From Larimichthys crocea (Eukaryota; Chordata; Actinopteri; Sciaenidae), in NCBI RefSeq assembly GCF_000972845.2, contig NC_040016.1:10126701-10190700 (forward strand): a stretch of 64,000 nt of DNA. Reading direction: 5' to 3'. The position numbers and the translations under genes were made by a program. Of this stretch, positions 1 through 11,957 are shown in pieces. Every line of letters starts with the position of its first letter. The first letter of the stretch is position 1. Under the pieces are notes generated by a model. The model was given only the letters and a program-made list of their open reading frames with translations. It was not told where the DNA came from and searched no databases.

Positions 1-289
1 CGCATGCCTCTTGAAAAAATGGGAGGAGGGAAACAAACATACCATTAATGACATCAGTGAGCAGCCTGAAGCTACCCAAGGACCCATGCAACTCAGACAG
101 CAGCAACACAATGAGAATCACATGACAAGAATTTTTTTTGTGGGTGAAAATCACCCTCGTGCATTTTCGGACAGGCTGACTATGTAAAGAAATACGCTCT
201 CCCTCTCTATGGCGACCGTTTGTGAATGTTCAGAACAACTCAGTACAAATTAATTATTTTCTAGCATTACCTGCTCACAGTAACCGATG

Positions 290-1065
290 TGAAGCTGGTG
301 AGAACGAGAATTTGTTTTGCAGGTTCTTCATCATAAACCAAATATTTAAAATTTTGACCTCATGATAGCATTTTATCACACATTATCCTGAGAGGGCCAT
401 GAATCTGTGCACAAAATTTCATGGCAATCCAGCCTATAGTTGTTGTAGACATTAACCAAAAAACACAAATGTCAACATCATGGTAGTACTAGAGCAGGGG
501 TTTTCAACCAAGGGTCTACGACCCCTAGGGTGCCTGCAGGGGGTCCGCCAATGTTTGTCGCAATAATTGCATTTTCACCAAAATAATGGTGAATGTGAGG
601 GTGCAAATAATTAAGAAACTACAAACAGTGGAGGCATTTGCACTCCAGATGGATGAATCAGTGGACATGTTCAAACATGCACAGCATTTAATAACCAATA
701 ATAATTATGCATGACCTTTTTTATATAGGCTAATAATCCAGCATATAAATAGGTTAATACGGTGAAATAAAAGTTGAATAAAGGGAATATAAAGTTACTA
801 TAGGCCAGGCTTAAAATGTGAAACATGTGGGCGTCCCTGTTCTCTTTGTCTGTCGTTCAAAGCGTCCTGAAAAAAGTTGAAGACCCCTGCACTAGAGGAA
901 AAGTCAGGGGGTCACCAACGTCAGTAGGATTCATCCTCTGGAGACCATGAGTGTTTGTACAAAATGTCCTGGCAATCCATTCAAAAGATGTAGAGTCACG
1001 ACCAAAGTGCTGGATTAATGGACAGACTGACTTTGCCATTCCTAGAACTGTGCCCCCAACACGGC
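290..1065 (+). repeat. Older dispersed repeat interrupted by the hAT MITE
   Basis: Sequence on both sides of the MITE belongs to a fish dispersed repeat recognisable by a TTTTGACCTCATG motif (353-365), GTGCACAAAATTTCATGGCA (408-427) and AGAGGAAAAGTCAGGGGGTC (894-913). It recurs at about 25790-25915 (same strand) and 37520-37640 (opposite strand). No coding capacity is seen; the class is unknown. Confidence 0.6.
495..889. mobile_element. 395-bp non-autonomous hAT-type MITE with 8-bp target duplication
   Basis: The left end CAGGGGTTTTCAACC and the right end, read on the other strand, CAGGGGTCTTCAAC form short terminal inverted repeats. The flanking 8-mers TACTAGAG (487-494) and CACTAGAG (890-897) match at 7 of 8 bases, the 8-bp duplication length typical of hAT elements. 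There is no transposase frame inside. The element sits within an older dispersed repeat; related copies of that repeat near 25850 and 37620 run uninterrupted through the insertion point. Confidence 0.85.
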
Positions 1066-2478
1066 TAAAAACTGGAAATGAAGCGGAGTTGCACAACCAA
1101 AAGACAATTTATATTACTTAACAGCAATTACTGTCACCAAGTCATGTTAGGGAAGATTATTTCTTTCCTTCAAGCTGTTCAAATCCCAAACAGTCTCCTC
1201 TCCAACACACAGGCACATCATTAATTCTACAAAGAAATGTGCTGTCACAATCATTTTAAACACGCAATGAATTGAAAAGAGAATTGAAGTGCCAGAGTTA
1301 TACAAGTTATATGTTTTACTAAATTTGCCAAATGAGAAAAATGAACGACTTTATTGATGCCATCTCCAGAAAAATACTTGAAAGAATAAACACATTAATA
1401 ACGATACACTTACCAGCTCTGGACTTTTTCTGGCAAAAGCTACTGCGTATTTTCTGGCCTGCGAGTCATATATTTCATTCTACTCCAGCACGAATGTTTT
1501 TGTTGTAATCCATCCCCCCTTGGAGATGTCCAGACAAAGAGAAAGGATGCCAAAATGAGATGTTGATCTGCCCTTATATTTTGCCAATGCTTTTACTGTA
1601 TTACTGTCAGCGGAAAATCAGAGGCTTCAAAAAAGCTCTGGCTGAAGAGCAAAGAAAGACTGTCGGCTGCAACAGACGGAGAACCTTAAATTTAACTAAG
1701 TCTTTGCTTGAAATGGATGCGGAGGACAATGATTTGTTGTTGATCGGCATTGATAATGAGGGTGTTCGGGATCTTTTGTGGTCTTGTATGACATTTGTAA
1801 GTTGTGTAATAGAGAACAGTCTGATGGTTCTGGTTCAGGCAAATCGGTCATGCTGCATAGCTCCCTGAATCCAATTAAGAGTCGGAGGGGCCCAAATGGC
1901 TGTTTTTATGTGTTTTCTGTGCTGGCTGCGCCTGCTGTTGGGTGTGGTGTGGCCTGCAGCGAGGTGAAGTTAAGCGCACAAACACATTCTTCCTCTGGAT
2001 CCGACTCTGCACTTCTAACAACTTACCGAACTTCTGTGTCCCTGACTATTTGGCGAGACCATACTGGGTGACCATACCCGCACACGGTTGGCTCTTTGAC
2101 CCATCCCCTACCCTGCCCTCTGCCTCCTGGATGCTATCGCAGCTCCTTTTTTTTTTTTCTTGGACTCCCCCTCTCTTGCACCCCCTTTTTCTGTTTTCTT
2201 TCTGTCTTGGAAATTTTTGTGCTCTTGCTGCTTTTTCTCTCCGTCTCTTTTCCTAATGAGTAGTGTCTTGCTAACTCGCGCTATTTACCAACTCTTGCAT
2301 CAAACATAATAGCGGCACCCCCGCTGACCTCATTACAACAAGATCTACATCTGTGCCAGGTAGTTTTCATACCGGATCAGACATGATCACATTACCTCAG
2401 CACTTAAAAACCAAATCATTTGAACATGTTGTTTAATCATGTCACTCATACTTTTGTTTTGTTTTTCTCTCTTTGCAG
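1066..2478. other. Unassigned DNA, presumably micos10 intron
   Basis: If micos10 exon 1 lies upstream of the window, this is intron. It holds a frame at 1560-1868 with no recognisable domain or codon bias. T-rich tracts near 2147-2160 precede C/T-rich DNA. I see no RNA gene or regulatory site that can be supported. Confidence 0.4.
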
Positions 2479-2822
2479 TGACTGGCCTCGCTGTGGGCGT
2501 TGTGTTCTCCGTCCTTTTCTTTAAACGTAAGTTCACTTTTCTTTTCTTTTTTTTTAAAGGTAAAAGTTGGATTTTGTTGTGTAAGCACATACTTTAAAAC
2601 GTTTTCTCCCTGCAGGGCGCACATGGCCTGTCGCACTGGGTTCAGGCATGGGACTGGGCATGGGATACTCCAACTGCCAGCATGACCTCAGGTCACCGTA
2701 CCTGATTCATGGCCGCATAGTTAAGGTGAGTACAAGAGGATTACATGTACTCATTCTTTGAGGTGTGTGACACACTAACACATCATGCTACTTCATTTTT
2801 GTGTGTTTTACAGGACCAGTAG
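2479..2822 (+). CDS. micos10: micos10 (Mic10/MINOS1), MICOS complex core subunit; 3' three coding exons, 5' partial
   Basis: Mic10 is a small inner-mitochondrial-membrane protein whose glycine-rich transmembrane hairpin oligomerises to bend the membrane at crista junctions. Exons read here are 2479-2526, 2616-2725 and 2814-2822, with GT-AG borders. They join to [16 protein letters not shown], then [20 protein letters not shown] and a tail ending [11 protein letters not shown], stop TAG at 2820-2822. The first membrane segment, the FFKRR turn, the G-x-G-x-G run in the second segment and the YSNCQHD motif match the vertebrate Mic10 C-terminal two thirds. The usual protein is about 78 residues; this part gives about 55. 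The first coding exon (family motif around LGRKWDRC) was not found in 1-2478, so it lies upstream of the window. The exon at 2479 begins in phase 1. nbl1 follows on the same strand, as in the human MICOS10-NBL1 pair. Identification is firm; the exon 1 join is unseen. Confidence 0.93.
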
Positions 2823-2985
2823 TGAGAGACTAAAGATGAGGAACCCATGAAGTTTCTCATCTGTTTTTGTGTTGTCCTTTGTTATATTGCTGCTCATTTC
2901 TGTCCTGGCACTCAAGGGTGCCCACATTGTGTTTCATCAAAGGGCAGTTGGTGTATATTTAATAAAGTGATTATGGAAAACTCCA
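2823..2985 (+). terminator. micos10: micos10 3' UTR with polyA signal
   Basis: The stretch after the micos10 stop carries a canonical AATAAA at 2961-2966, followed by a T- and GT-rich stretch suited to a downstream cleavage element. The exact cleavage site is inferred to lie 10-25 bases after the signal. Confidence 0.6.
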
Positions 2986-5639
2986 TTTCTGTTTTTCTGC
3001 GTGCGTGTTTGAGAAGAATGAAATGTGGTTTGGGGGTGGGAGGTAATTTTGTGTGTTAATGAGCTGGGAGACTCGAACTCCTGCTGTTTTGGAATGAGGG
3101 CCAGGTTCAGCATCTGCAGCCCTGTTAGAGAGTGGGAGGAAGAAAAGTTGCACAGAATGATGGAATAAAGAAAATACACTTGGTGGAAGACTAATGACAG
3201 TGTTGAAAGAGACTCTGAGAGAAAGTTTGCATACATTTGTTATATAAACGGTATCAACAACCAGTTTTCTTCTGAATACCATGAATGGCTAGATTCCTTT
3301 CTGTAGACAGGAAAGTATCTCAGTCAGATCTTCACTCATGCTAGACAAAGCATTCGCAGCATTTCACACTCTGTAGTCCTGCTTTAAGTTGCGTGAGTTG
3401 GTGCGTTCGCTTCAACCGTGACTGTTTTCGTCACGGGGAGTTGAAAAAGCACACGTCTCCATATCAAAAGGAATCTCTTACGTCTTGTGTATTCATTGGC
3501 CGCGTGTCTGTTTGGCGAGATTGTTTCGAGTGTGATTGATCACTTATGTGTGGTTGCATGGGCCTTTACAAGGAAAAGAGAGGGATTGTTTGTGTGAGCG
3601 TGTGCACGCGCACACATTTATCCAGCCCCCTGGTGAAGCAGAATCCGTGGAATGCAGAGGAATGCCATTTCTGGACTGGAGCTTGGTCTTATTACAAACA
3701 GGTGAGTTCTGCACTTTGCACTCAGAACATAACACATGGTTTACACTTTCACATCAAAGAAAACATTGGTGCATGCATGCTCTCTCCATTGCACATGCAC
3801 ATTTTTCCTCTCCATCACGGTAACAGTTTTCTCATGTCAGAAATTAAGCCATGTCACTCGTCCCTTGTCCATTAAAATATTTGTTTGCAACTGAAGCTTG
3901 AAACAGATAGGGGTGCTTATGGACACAAGCCAGGCTGAACACCTGTAAGCAAGGCAGCAGTGGTAGGATGAAAGTGCAGGAATGAGGTGTGTGGGAGGGT
4001 GAGGGGGACCTGTGACACAGCTGAGGTGTGCTGGGACAGTCGAAATCCAAAGGCCTTTACCTGTCTGTGCATGTCTGAAAACATCTCTGTGATGAATCAT
4101 AAGTGCTAGACTAATGAAACTACTTAATCACATTTGTTCATCTAATGGCTCAAAATTGTTCAGTCAGGGTTGGTGAATGTCTGGCATGAAATATAAGACC
4201 AGACATGCCATGTGTGCAGCTGCATGACTGCAGCTTGGAGCTGCTGCTGCTTCTGCTGCTGTAAAAATCTAACAAGCCTGGAAACTGATTTAACAAAGGA
4301 CTTGAGGACAACTTGAAGGCACATGTACTTTTTATTTAATTTTGTGCAACTTAAAACAGTAGTGATTACTTTTTTTTGGCAAATAAAGATTGCACATAAA
4401 GCATATCTCCTGAAATACGATGCATTGCTTAGTTTAAACTATCCATCAATAGAGGGTGGAGAAATAATTCTGATATTTTACTGCAACAGTCCACTGTGTA
4501 GGATTTACTGGCAAGCTCTCAAGTATGCAGGAGAAGTTATAAAAGGCTTAATCTAGCACACTTATTATTATTGTATTGGTGTATACTTAATTATACACTA
4601 ATGAAAACATGCTCATACATATTACATTCAATTTCTGCCGTATTCTGCCAATAGCTGCCCTAAATCCTAATACACTGGACCTTTTAAGTAAAAGTAGCAA
4701 TACAACAGTAAAACATACTCGCATGTAAAAGTCCAGCAGAGCTATTTAAAATGATTATTACCAACTGAAAAAATTGTGTTGCAATCAAAGTATGCAATGT
4801 TACCAATGCTCCTATGTATTATAAGAGCTGTGCATGGTCAAGCTGGAGCTAATCTTAATCTTAATTTTTTCAAGTATAACACATCAAATCAATTGAGTAA
4901 AATACAATATGTATCTCTTAAATGTAGCAACAGTAGCAGCAGCAGTAGTAGTATCAAGTAATAAAATTTAAATAAAGTAAAGCACAAGTATCTTAAAGTT
5001 GTACTTAGGAGCAGCACTTAAAAGTAAAAGTCTGTCTAATGCTTATTATGACTTCAGCTATTGTTTGCTTTTAATACTTTTGGACTTCTCATGTAAATGT
5101 GAGTATAATTTAACATTGTGGTGTGTGTGTTGGCTATTTTTCCTGATTGCAACAGTCAGTAGTTTTGACCCAAAAAAGACACTGACATTTACCAGTAGCT
5201 GTCATAGGCATCATATTCCAAACCCCAAATGATAGACCTTATATTCTCATTTATAAATGAACCCACACACAGGTCAGCAAAAGATTGGAACATTGGGCTT
5301 CTCATGAGTGTGTCAGTGGCTCCACTGCAAAACATATTCAGGACCCTTAATTAGATCAAGTTGTCATGAGCTTATGGTTAAGTAACCTGCACTTCATGTA
5401 ATTTCAACTTCTTTTAATGTGTTTAAGGAAAGGGATCAGAGCATTGATTCACATCTGTTTTCCACTTGTATTGCATTATAGTGTTTCATTTTTTTTTTTA
5501 AACACGTTAGTAAAGTAATGCCAGATGTATCTGCACAGTTTAACGCATGGCTGTAAATGTCCCCCTATTTGTGTAATCTTGTTGTATTTGCATTTTTTTT
5601 TTGTCCTGTAAATCTGATCTGAGCTCTCGCCTCGCTCCT
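2986..5639. other. micos10-nbl1 intergenic region
   Basis: There is no supported gene here. The stretch contains one copy of a TIR miniature repeat (4480-4688, listed separately) and AT-rich unique-looking DNA. Small frames within it show no known domain. Confidence 0.5.
4480..4688. mobile_element. TIR miniature element, family M1 (copy 1)
   Basis: The left end CAGTCCACTGTGTAGGATTT and right end, read on the other strand, AGGTCCAGTGTATTAGGATT are inverted repeats of one family. Other copies lie at about 12460-12730, 21941-22147 and 31625-31945. It is non-coding, probably a non-autonomous DNA transposon. Confidence 0.6.
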
Positions 5640-6161
5640 ACTTAGGGAAACATTTGAAACCTTCCCAACAGTTTCCCTCCCTCCCTCCCCGTTTTCTTTC
5701 GTCCAGAAACGGCACAGCAGGACCCCTGTCTGAGGGCTCAGCCGCGCCTTAGCCCTGCTACAGAGTTTTACAACAAAAGGCAACAACTTGGAAAGTGTTT
5801 TTCAGTGGAGTTACAAGGGAATTTAACACTGGACGGGAACAGAACAAAGGGGAGGGACGGTCTGAGCTGATGGACGCGGAGATGAGATAGCGCTCTTAAC
5901 CTAACCCCATCTCCCCATCCTTCCCTGTCGGACGGACCGGTTCTTCTTTTTTTTTATACTCCCTTTTCCAGATAATGTAACTCTTTTATGACAGACTGGA
6001 CTCGGATCTATCCTCACTGCTCACAAAAAATATTCTCCTTTAATCATCCGACTGCAAGCCGCATCCTCTGCGTGTCCAGGTTTCGGTGAGGTTGCTCAGC
6101 TCAGCTCAGCGGGACGTTGCGCAGTGCTCAACTGGCTGTTCCCCGGGGTCGGTGAGCGGTG
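5640..6161 (+). promoter_or_regulatory. nbl1: Probable nbl1 promoter and 5' UTR exon
   Basis: This stretch is richer in GC and CpG than its surroundings, with pyrimidine-rich tracts near 5675-5700 and a good splice donor (GTAAGT) starting at 6162. No long coding frame crosses it. The first coding exon of nbl1 starts at an acceptor 7385/7386, only 8 bases before the ATG, so at least one upstream noncoding exon is required. This is the best candidate, giving an intron of about 1.2 kb. The transcription start is not determinable by eye; the exon probably begins between about 5700 and 6000. Confidence 0.45.
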
Positions 6162-7393
6162 GTAAGTATGTCAAACCACGACCGCTGTTGGGGACTCGTT
6201 ACTTAGAAATTACTTCATTACTACTAGTTTGAAAAGTAACGTTATTAGTACTCTTGGATGTATAGTTAATCACCCAAGAGAGCTGCTCTCCAACACTTTT
6301 TTCCTGCGTGCAGTCTTGTTAAAAAATGACGGCTGCAACTTCTCGAGAAAAACCCCATGACCTCAGCCGGTGAAAAACAAAATCATGGAAAAGGGTTAAA
6401 GTGAAGAGGACAGTGGGAAAAAAGGGGGATAAGTAAGATTTACTGACCTCTCTTTAGACATTATTAGAGAAAAGTAACGTAACTAACGTTAGCGTGCGTT
6501 ACTATCTACATTACGTTACTGTAAACTGATTTGTTATTGGAGACTGGGGTGAAAACACACAATTTAACCTCACATTTAATCGTTTTAACTCTTCAAAATA
6601 AAATAAAAACTAAAGGTTTTAAAGGCGCTACTGTGTTTGAAACAGTAACTAATTACTTTAACACGTTACAGGGTACAAGAGAGTAGAATGTACACATGAG
6701 GTCTATCAAATTAACAGTGCATCCCAGCAGCACCTTTATTTGTAATTTGTAATATATACTCTCTCTCTATATATATATATATAGATATACAATAGCTATT
6801 AAGGAGCTCTGCTGTCTCTGCTGCTTGTGTCAAAACATGTGGAAAGTGCTGAAAAGTGTGTGAAAGGAGTCGACGTGGTGGGTGACCGCTGGACACTTTT
6901 TTATAAGCAGCAGGAGAAAACCATTTTGTAGGTTGTAAATGACGTGACTGGTTGAGGCATTTTTAAAGAAGAGAGTTAAAGAGCAGAGGACAGACTTGGT
7001 GTTAGAGTCAGGTGGTGTGGAGCAGACATTTAGCCTCCCTCCACTCCATTTGTTGTGTTGCCTCTTTTGGGACAACATGAATCCAGTATAATGTGTGTAT
7101 ATGTGAAGCTGGTGATTCAGATAATTAAAGAGTTAGTCTCTTTTAATTATTTAAATGAGCCAAACATGATCTCTGGGTTCCACGTTGCTAATCAACAGGA
7201 AGCTGCCAATGCACATCTGCAAAGTTCATATTTCAAGTTTCATATTAACTGCAAAAGCCATCAATATCTGACCAGTAGGCGTCCAAAAACATCAAGAGAT
7301 TTTGTGACTACTCTTTTGAGTGTGTGGTTTTGCCTGGAACGAGGTGAAAGGAGCAGTAACATGCTGTGGTTTTCTGCCCCTTTAGGTGCAGTC

Positions 7394-10187
7394 ATGTGGC
7401 AGAGGATTCAGATTTGCTGCGCACTGTTTGCACTGTATTCAGCGGCACCGCCTGCACACATCAACCGCCTGGCGCTGTTCCCTGACAAGAGCGCCTGGTG
7501 CGAAGCCAAGAACATCACACAGATAGTCGGGCACACGGGATGTCAGCCTCGCTCTATTCAAAACAGGTCAGGATGAAGGCCCTCTCTGTCTTGCTGTCTC
7601 TCTCCCTCCCTTCCTCTGTCTGAGTGACAATCTCTCAGTACAGCTGGAAAAAAAAAGTGAATAACCCGGAAATGTCTAGATGTTAATAAGTTGCACCCTC
7701 AGAGTTATGCCTCATGAAGTTAGGGCATATTGAGGTTAGCAGTGTCAACATGCTGCACTTAATATCTTCTAACTTCAACCTAAAGTTCCACATTATGATG
7801 ATTTTTGCATCAGTTTACTAAAAAGTAAAATATAAAATATGTTTCATGTTGTTACTAGCCATGATTTGAAACATACACAAGTATGTTTATATTTTTCTGT
7901 CTTACAGGAGGATATTGGTTTCTATTAAATTCAGTATGGAAATCAACTTGCTCGACTTAAAGCATGAAATTAATGTAAATCAATGTTTGCTTCCATGGCT
8001 GGGAAAATTGAATTTAAAAAACTGCAGGCATTGATATTAAAAGATAATGATTTGCATGTTTCTTACCGTCAACAAATCCCACGAAGAGCAAAACCAACAA
8101 TGTGTCAGTCTGTCTCGCATTACTTTTTGACTTTACTAACCTGTCCGTAGCATTATTTCAAACAAAAGCGCCATGAAAGCAACAAAACTAACACACACTT
8201 TTTACTCAAACAGGGATAAATAGTGCATTTAATGTGGAACTAAACTCCGCTGATGATTTGTTGCTTTGGGGAGTATTAACTGCAGCAGGACGTTGCCTGT
8301 GGGACTGAAAATAAACTGCCTGTGTTCATGTTAATGAAAGAACATGTCACCCAGTGCAACAATATGTCTCAGTGATGTGTTTTTAATAGTTTTTTGGAGA
8401 ACAATGGGGGAATAAGCTGTTTCAGGCTTTGGGCGACACAGAAAATATTTTTTAGAAGGATTACTTTATTGTTTGTTTTGTTCTTTTAATGGTATTTGTT
8501 CACAATAAAACATTTTTTTTAAAAACACAATTGCACCAGGCTTAGCCTTTATTGATGTTGCTGATCTGTAGGCAGTGGACAAGACATACAAACATTGCAA
8601 CACTGTACAAACAGTTTTGCTTCCCAATAGTATTTGCAGAAGGACACATTCTCATCATCTTAATCGTGATTTATAATCAAAAGTTGACTACCTGACATTT
8701 CTGAATAACAAATCTCTATTTTGCGATTGTATGTTTGGCCTGAGGCTACCACACAGCTGCAGCATGCCGTGTCTGCAGACACAATGAAAACAATACACTC
8801 TATCCTCTTTGCAGAGCTTGTCTGGGCCAGTGTTTCAGTTACAGCGTCCCCAACACGTTCCCACAGTCAACCGAGTCTCTGGTGCACTGTGACTCCTGCA
8901 TGCCTGCCCAGACTCAGTGGGAAGTGGTAAGTTGCATATTAGCTCATGTAACAGGCACACACCAACACCGACTTGTCAAACTCACACGCAAACCACAAGT
9001 TTCCGAGATGAAAGATGGCAATCACTGCTGAACTCGGAGCAGGAGTTTTAAAAAAAACAAAAACTGGAGGATTTTGAACAGATATCTGTCACAATTTCTG
9101 CGGTTCCCTATGAACTTTAAGCCTGTATTTTATATTCCTCTGAAGTTCATTGTCCTGTTTAGCCAGAAGGAATCCAGTCTTGCGACAACAAAGGCTTTGT
9201 AGTGAGGTGTATATAGTTTGGAATGCTGCCAGGTAGGCTCGCCGGGTGGGACCACAGGTGAGGTCGCCTCATGTTTCAGTGGAAAATATTGTATCTTATG
9301 GAGTTCACTGCTGTTACCTGATAGATTCATTAATTTTCTCACTATTTTTTGTTGCATGAGAAAGGCCAGGGAAAGTGCATTCACGGTCTGACCCTACTTC
9401 TTAATTATCTGGAACTAAATGTTTATGTCTGTGGTTAAGATTGTTGTTGCAGGACTTTAAAACAAAATTCAATTTGAAACAACACACAGTCAGCTCCCAT
9501 GAAAGAAGATACTGCTCCGTGCTGGTTTGGCACTTGTGGTAGATTTAGATAAAATAGCTGAATGATCAGTTTCAGTTGGTAACACTGTGGGGAAATTGCA
9601 TGAGGTCTGGAGAAGTGGAGGAGTTTGTGCAACACTGAGGTTTACAGTGAGACTGGATTTTTAAAAAATTCTTTATTATATATATATATTATGTTTTTCT
9701 CAAAGTAAAAGAATTAAACTATCTTTAACAAACACAAAGGAGTCCATGAACACACATGTAAACATCCATCCACATAGAGTAGTTTGTACATATTGTAAAA
9801 GTGAATTTAACAGAAGCAAATAAATATATAAATAAAGTAAGTAACCTATAGAAATATAATAATCAAAGAACTGAAATACTATCTATTGTCCCTCAGTTAT
9901 AGTGCCACTTTATAACATTTTTAATTATCGAATTTATAAAGGAGATAATCCTACTTTGATTATAGAATGATTATAAAAGAAAGCTCGAGTTCACCTTATC
10001 CTAAAGGAAATTTTGTTCTCAGACGGAAACTGAAAACTGAGATCGACCCCACAATAGAAACACTATTACTATTCAGTATAATAACAAAGGGGAAGTTTTA
10101 AGACCAAAGCCAAATAAAGGCAGATAAAGCTCAGTTCCTGTTAGGATTAAGTGCAGGTGTGCACGAGTTCACTGAGAGTACATCAGC

Positions 10188-10225
<38 letters not shown>

Positions 10226-10510
10226 CAGGTGACTCTGGAGTGCCCGGGCAGTGAAGAGTCTCCTCATGTGGATAAGCTGGTGGAAAGGATCTTCCACTGT
10301 AGCTGCCAGTCCTGCAGTAAGGAAGGTGCCCAGGAGGGGGCGGTGATGCAGCTGTACCCAGCAGACAACGTTGTGGATGCTCCGTCTTTATCCGACACCC
10401 TCAGCGGTGCTCAGTCTCACCCTCTGCCCCCTTCAGACACACACTCTAATAAGCATGCTCGCCTACACACAGACCATCACACACTACCACATACATCAGA
10501 CGGAGGGTAG
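7394..10510 (+). CDS. nbl1: nbl1 (DAN), secreted cystine-knot BMP antagonist; complete, 3 coding exons
   Basis: Nbl1/DAN is a secreted protein of the DAN/Cerberus/Gremlin family that binds BMP/GDF ligands outside the cell. Coding exons are 7394-7566, 8815-8926 and 10229-10510, joining to 188 residues (human about 180). Residues 1-18 are a short hydrophobic signal peptide. The mature start ([20 protein letters not shown]) is nearly the mammalian one. The CTCK domain has ten cysteines at 36, 50, 60, 64, 83, 86, 100, 119, 121 and 124, the spacing of the family, and an N-glycosylation site at N40-I-T. The motif [20 protein letters not shown] (exon 2 product) is diagnostic. The C-terminal tail is His/Ser/Pro-rich and disordered, as the mammalian tail is. 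The ATG at 7394 was chosen because it directly precedes the signal peptide; the open frame upstream in intron sequence is fortuitous. The last acceptor is immediately preceded by a (GT)16 tract. The micos10 polyA signal lies about 2.7 kb before the putative 5' exon. Confidence 0.96.
10191..10222. repeat. (GT)16 microsatellite abutting the nbl1 last-exon acceptor
   Basis: A pure GT run ends 6 bases before the acceptor of the final nbl1 exon (AAACAG, exon from 10229). It takes the place normally filled by the polypyrimidine tract. Confidence 0.97.
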
Positions 10511-10865
10511 GCCCCCGTCATTTGGCTCCTTTTGTCACTTTGCTCATCTCTTCCGCCCTCTCTGCTCTCCTCCACGCCACATCCTTTGTACCAATCTGTA
10601 GTATTGTAAAGGCACTTTGAAAATACGGCTTCACTTTGTGTTAAAACGTTTCTCTAAAGGCACACACACTCACAAAGTCATGCTATCAGATTACACTCTA
10701 TTGTATATAAACTCGTACAAACACACACCAGCCTCTGCACTCTTTTTGTTTGCTGATTAAACACGCATATGTGTGCATCCAGACATGACTGTAGTCTGTT
10801 AATAAGCTGTAGTCTCATTACTTTTAATCTGCTTTGATGCAATAAATTCTATTGTTGTGATAACT
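10511..10865 (+). terminator. nbl1: nbl1 3' UTR with polyA signal
   Basis: About 330 bases after the nbl1 stop there is an AATAAA at 10841-10846, followed by a TGTTGTG-rich stretch resembling a downstream GU element. No competing coding signal is seen between the stop and this site. The end of the transcript is inferred. Confidence 0.55.
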
Positions 10866-11268
10866 GCCCTTTTGTCTTTTGTTGTATCCATAAAAGTGCT
10901 AGTCAGGTCTCTGCTTTTCTGTTGCAGTGAGCAGCATCAAAAGAAGTGGAGTTGTTTTTTTTGTGTTGAACCAAATAAATAACCCACAGCTTCCTTTCAC
11001 TCTTTCTAAAAATGAAGAATGATGCTGTCCCTTTATTTTCGTCAGCTGCTGTGTGGGTTTGAGTTGTGGCGCATGGTGTTGTTTTCTTTGATCAACAAAA
11101 CTCCAGTCATGGGAAAACATTTATTAGATGTTGGTGCAGCTTACTAGAGCATAGAAGAGCTGCTGGGTATGATGGGTAAAGAGCCTGCAGTTTGCTGCTT
11201 CATTGGCCTCAATCTGATCTTAATGTGCCAAAAAGTTTAATGAGGTGCTCTGACGGAAAGACACGGAG

Positions 11269-11796
11269 GAGGTTTTACCCTGATATTTTCACTCGTTTAT
11301 CCAGTTACTAAATTCTCTGTTTGCTTGGCGAACTGCAGGAAAGAGATAATAACACGACAAGACTGTGGCTAGATTTGACCAACTCAGACTGCTGATCTCA
11401 ACGACTGGAGTCTCTTTACAGCCAGCATGGAGAGGAATAACCAATAACTCTTTCGATGGAGATATGAACCGACCCCCTGAGGTACAATGTGAATGGAAAA
11501 AGGATGCTATAGAGGCCAGCAGGAGGAGGATTTAAGGCATTCAGTTCTCTTAATTGAGGTTCATATGGGACAATAATTGGCATAAAACTGAAAGAAAGAA
11601 AAAATAAGTACCTTTTTTTAAGCTTTGCACTATAAAGTAAACATAATAGCAACATTCATTCACCCATTTTCTGTAACCGCTTATCCTTATCAGGGTCGCG
11701 TTGAGTATCCTATCTAACATTGGGTGAGAGGCAGAGTACACCCTGACACAAAGGACAAACGACCAGTCACACGTCTTTCTCACATTCATACCACCA
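11269..11796. repeat. Duplicated block, copy 1 (left of gap)
   Basis: 528 bases that recur, with an 8-base and a roughly 24-base length difference and scattered substitutions, at 11958-12450, immediately after the run of Ns. Order and orientation are the same. It contains the start of an L2-like LINE tail. Confidence 0.9.
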
Positions 11797-11865
11797 CGGG
11801 TGATTTAGCATCACTAATTTGAGAACCCATGCAGACACCGGGAAAACATGCAAACTCATAATAGT
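11655..11865 (-). repeat. LINE (L2-like) 3' tail
   Basis: CCATTTTCTGTAACCGCTTA, the TCAGGGTCGCG motif, TTGGGTGAGAGGCAGAGTAC and the closing CATGCAAACTC are, in reverse complement, the common 3' end of fish L2-like LINEs. A shortened version recurs at about 12330-12450 in the second duplicated block. Confidence 0.6.
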
Positions 11866-11947
11866 CACACTATTGTGAGTGAAATAATCTTCAACTTTCT
11901 TTTATTTCTTGTGTGTGTGTGTACCATATAAATACAGGGTTCAGTTG

Positions 11948-11957
11948 NNNNNNNNNN
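11948..11957. other. Assembly gap, 10 Ns
   Basis: Ten undetermined bases, flanked by the two copies of the block above. Confidence 1.

Noticed and set aside
1560..1868. 102-codon frame with an acidic segment, once considered as a missing micos10 exon
   Set aside because: It does not contain the LGRKWDRC-type motif of Mic10 exon 1, and no domain is recognisable.
4232..4262. Short GCTGCT-rich run as a possible triplet-repeat locus
   Set aside because: Too short and interrupted to count as a repeat expansion site.
7055..7393. Open frame running upstream of the nbl1 ATG
   Set aside because: It is in frame only by chance. A pyrimidine tract and acceptor at 7385 end an intron, and the protein from 7394 starts directly with the signal peptide.
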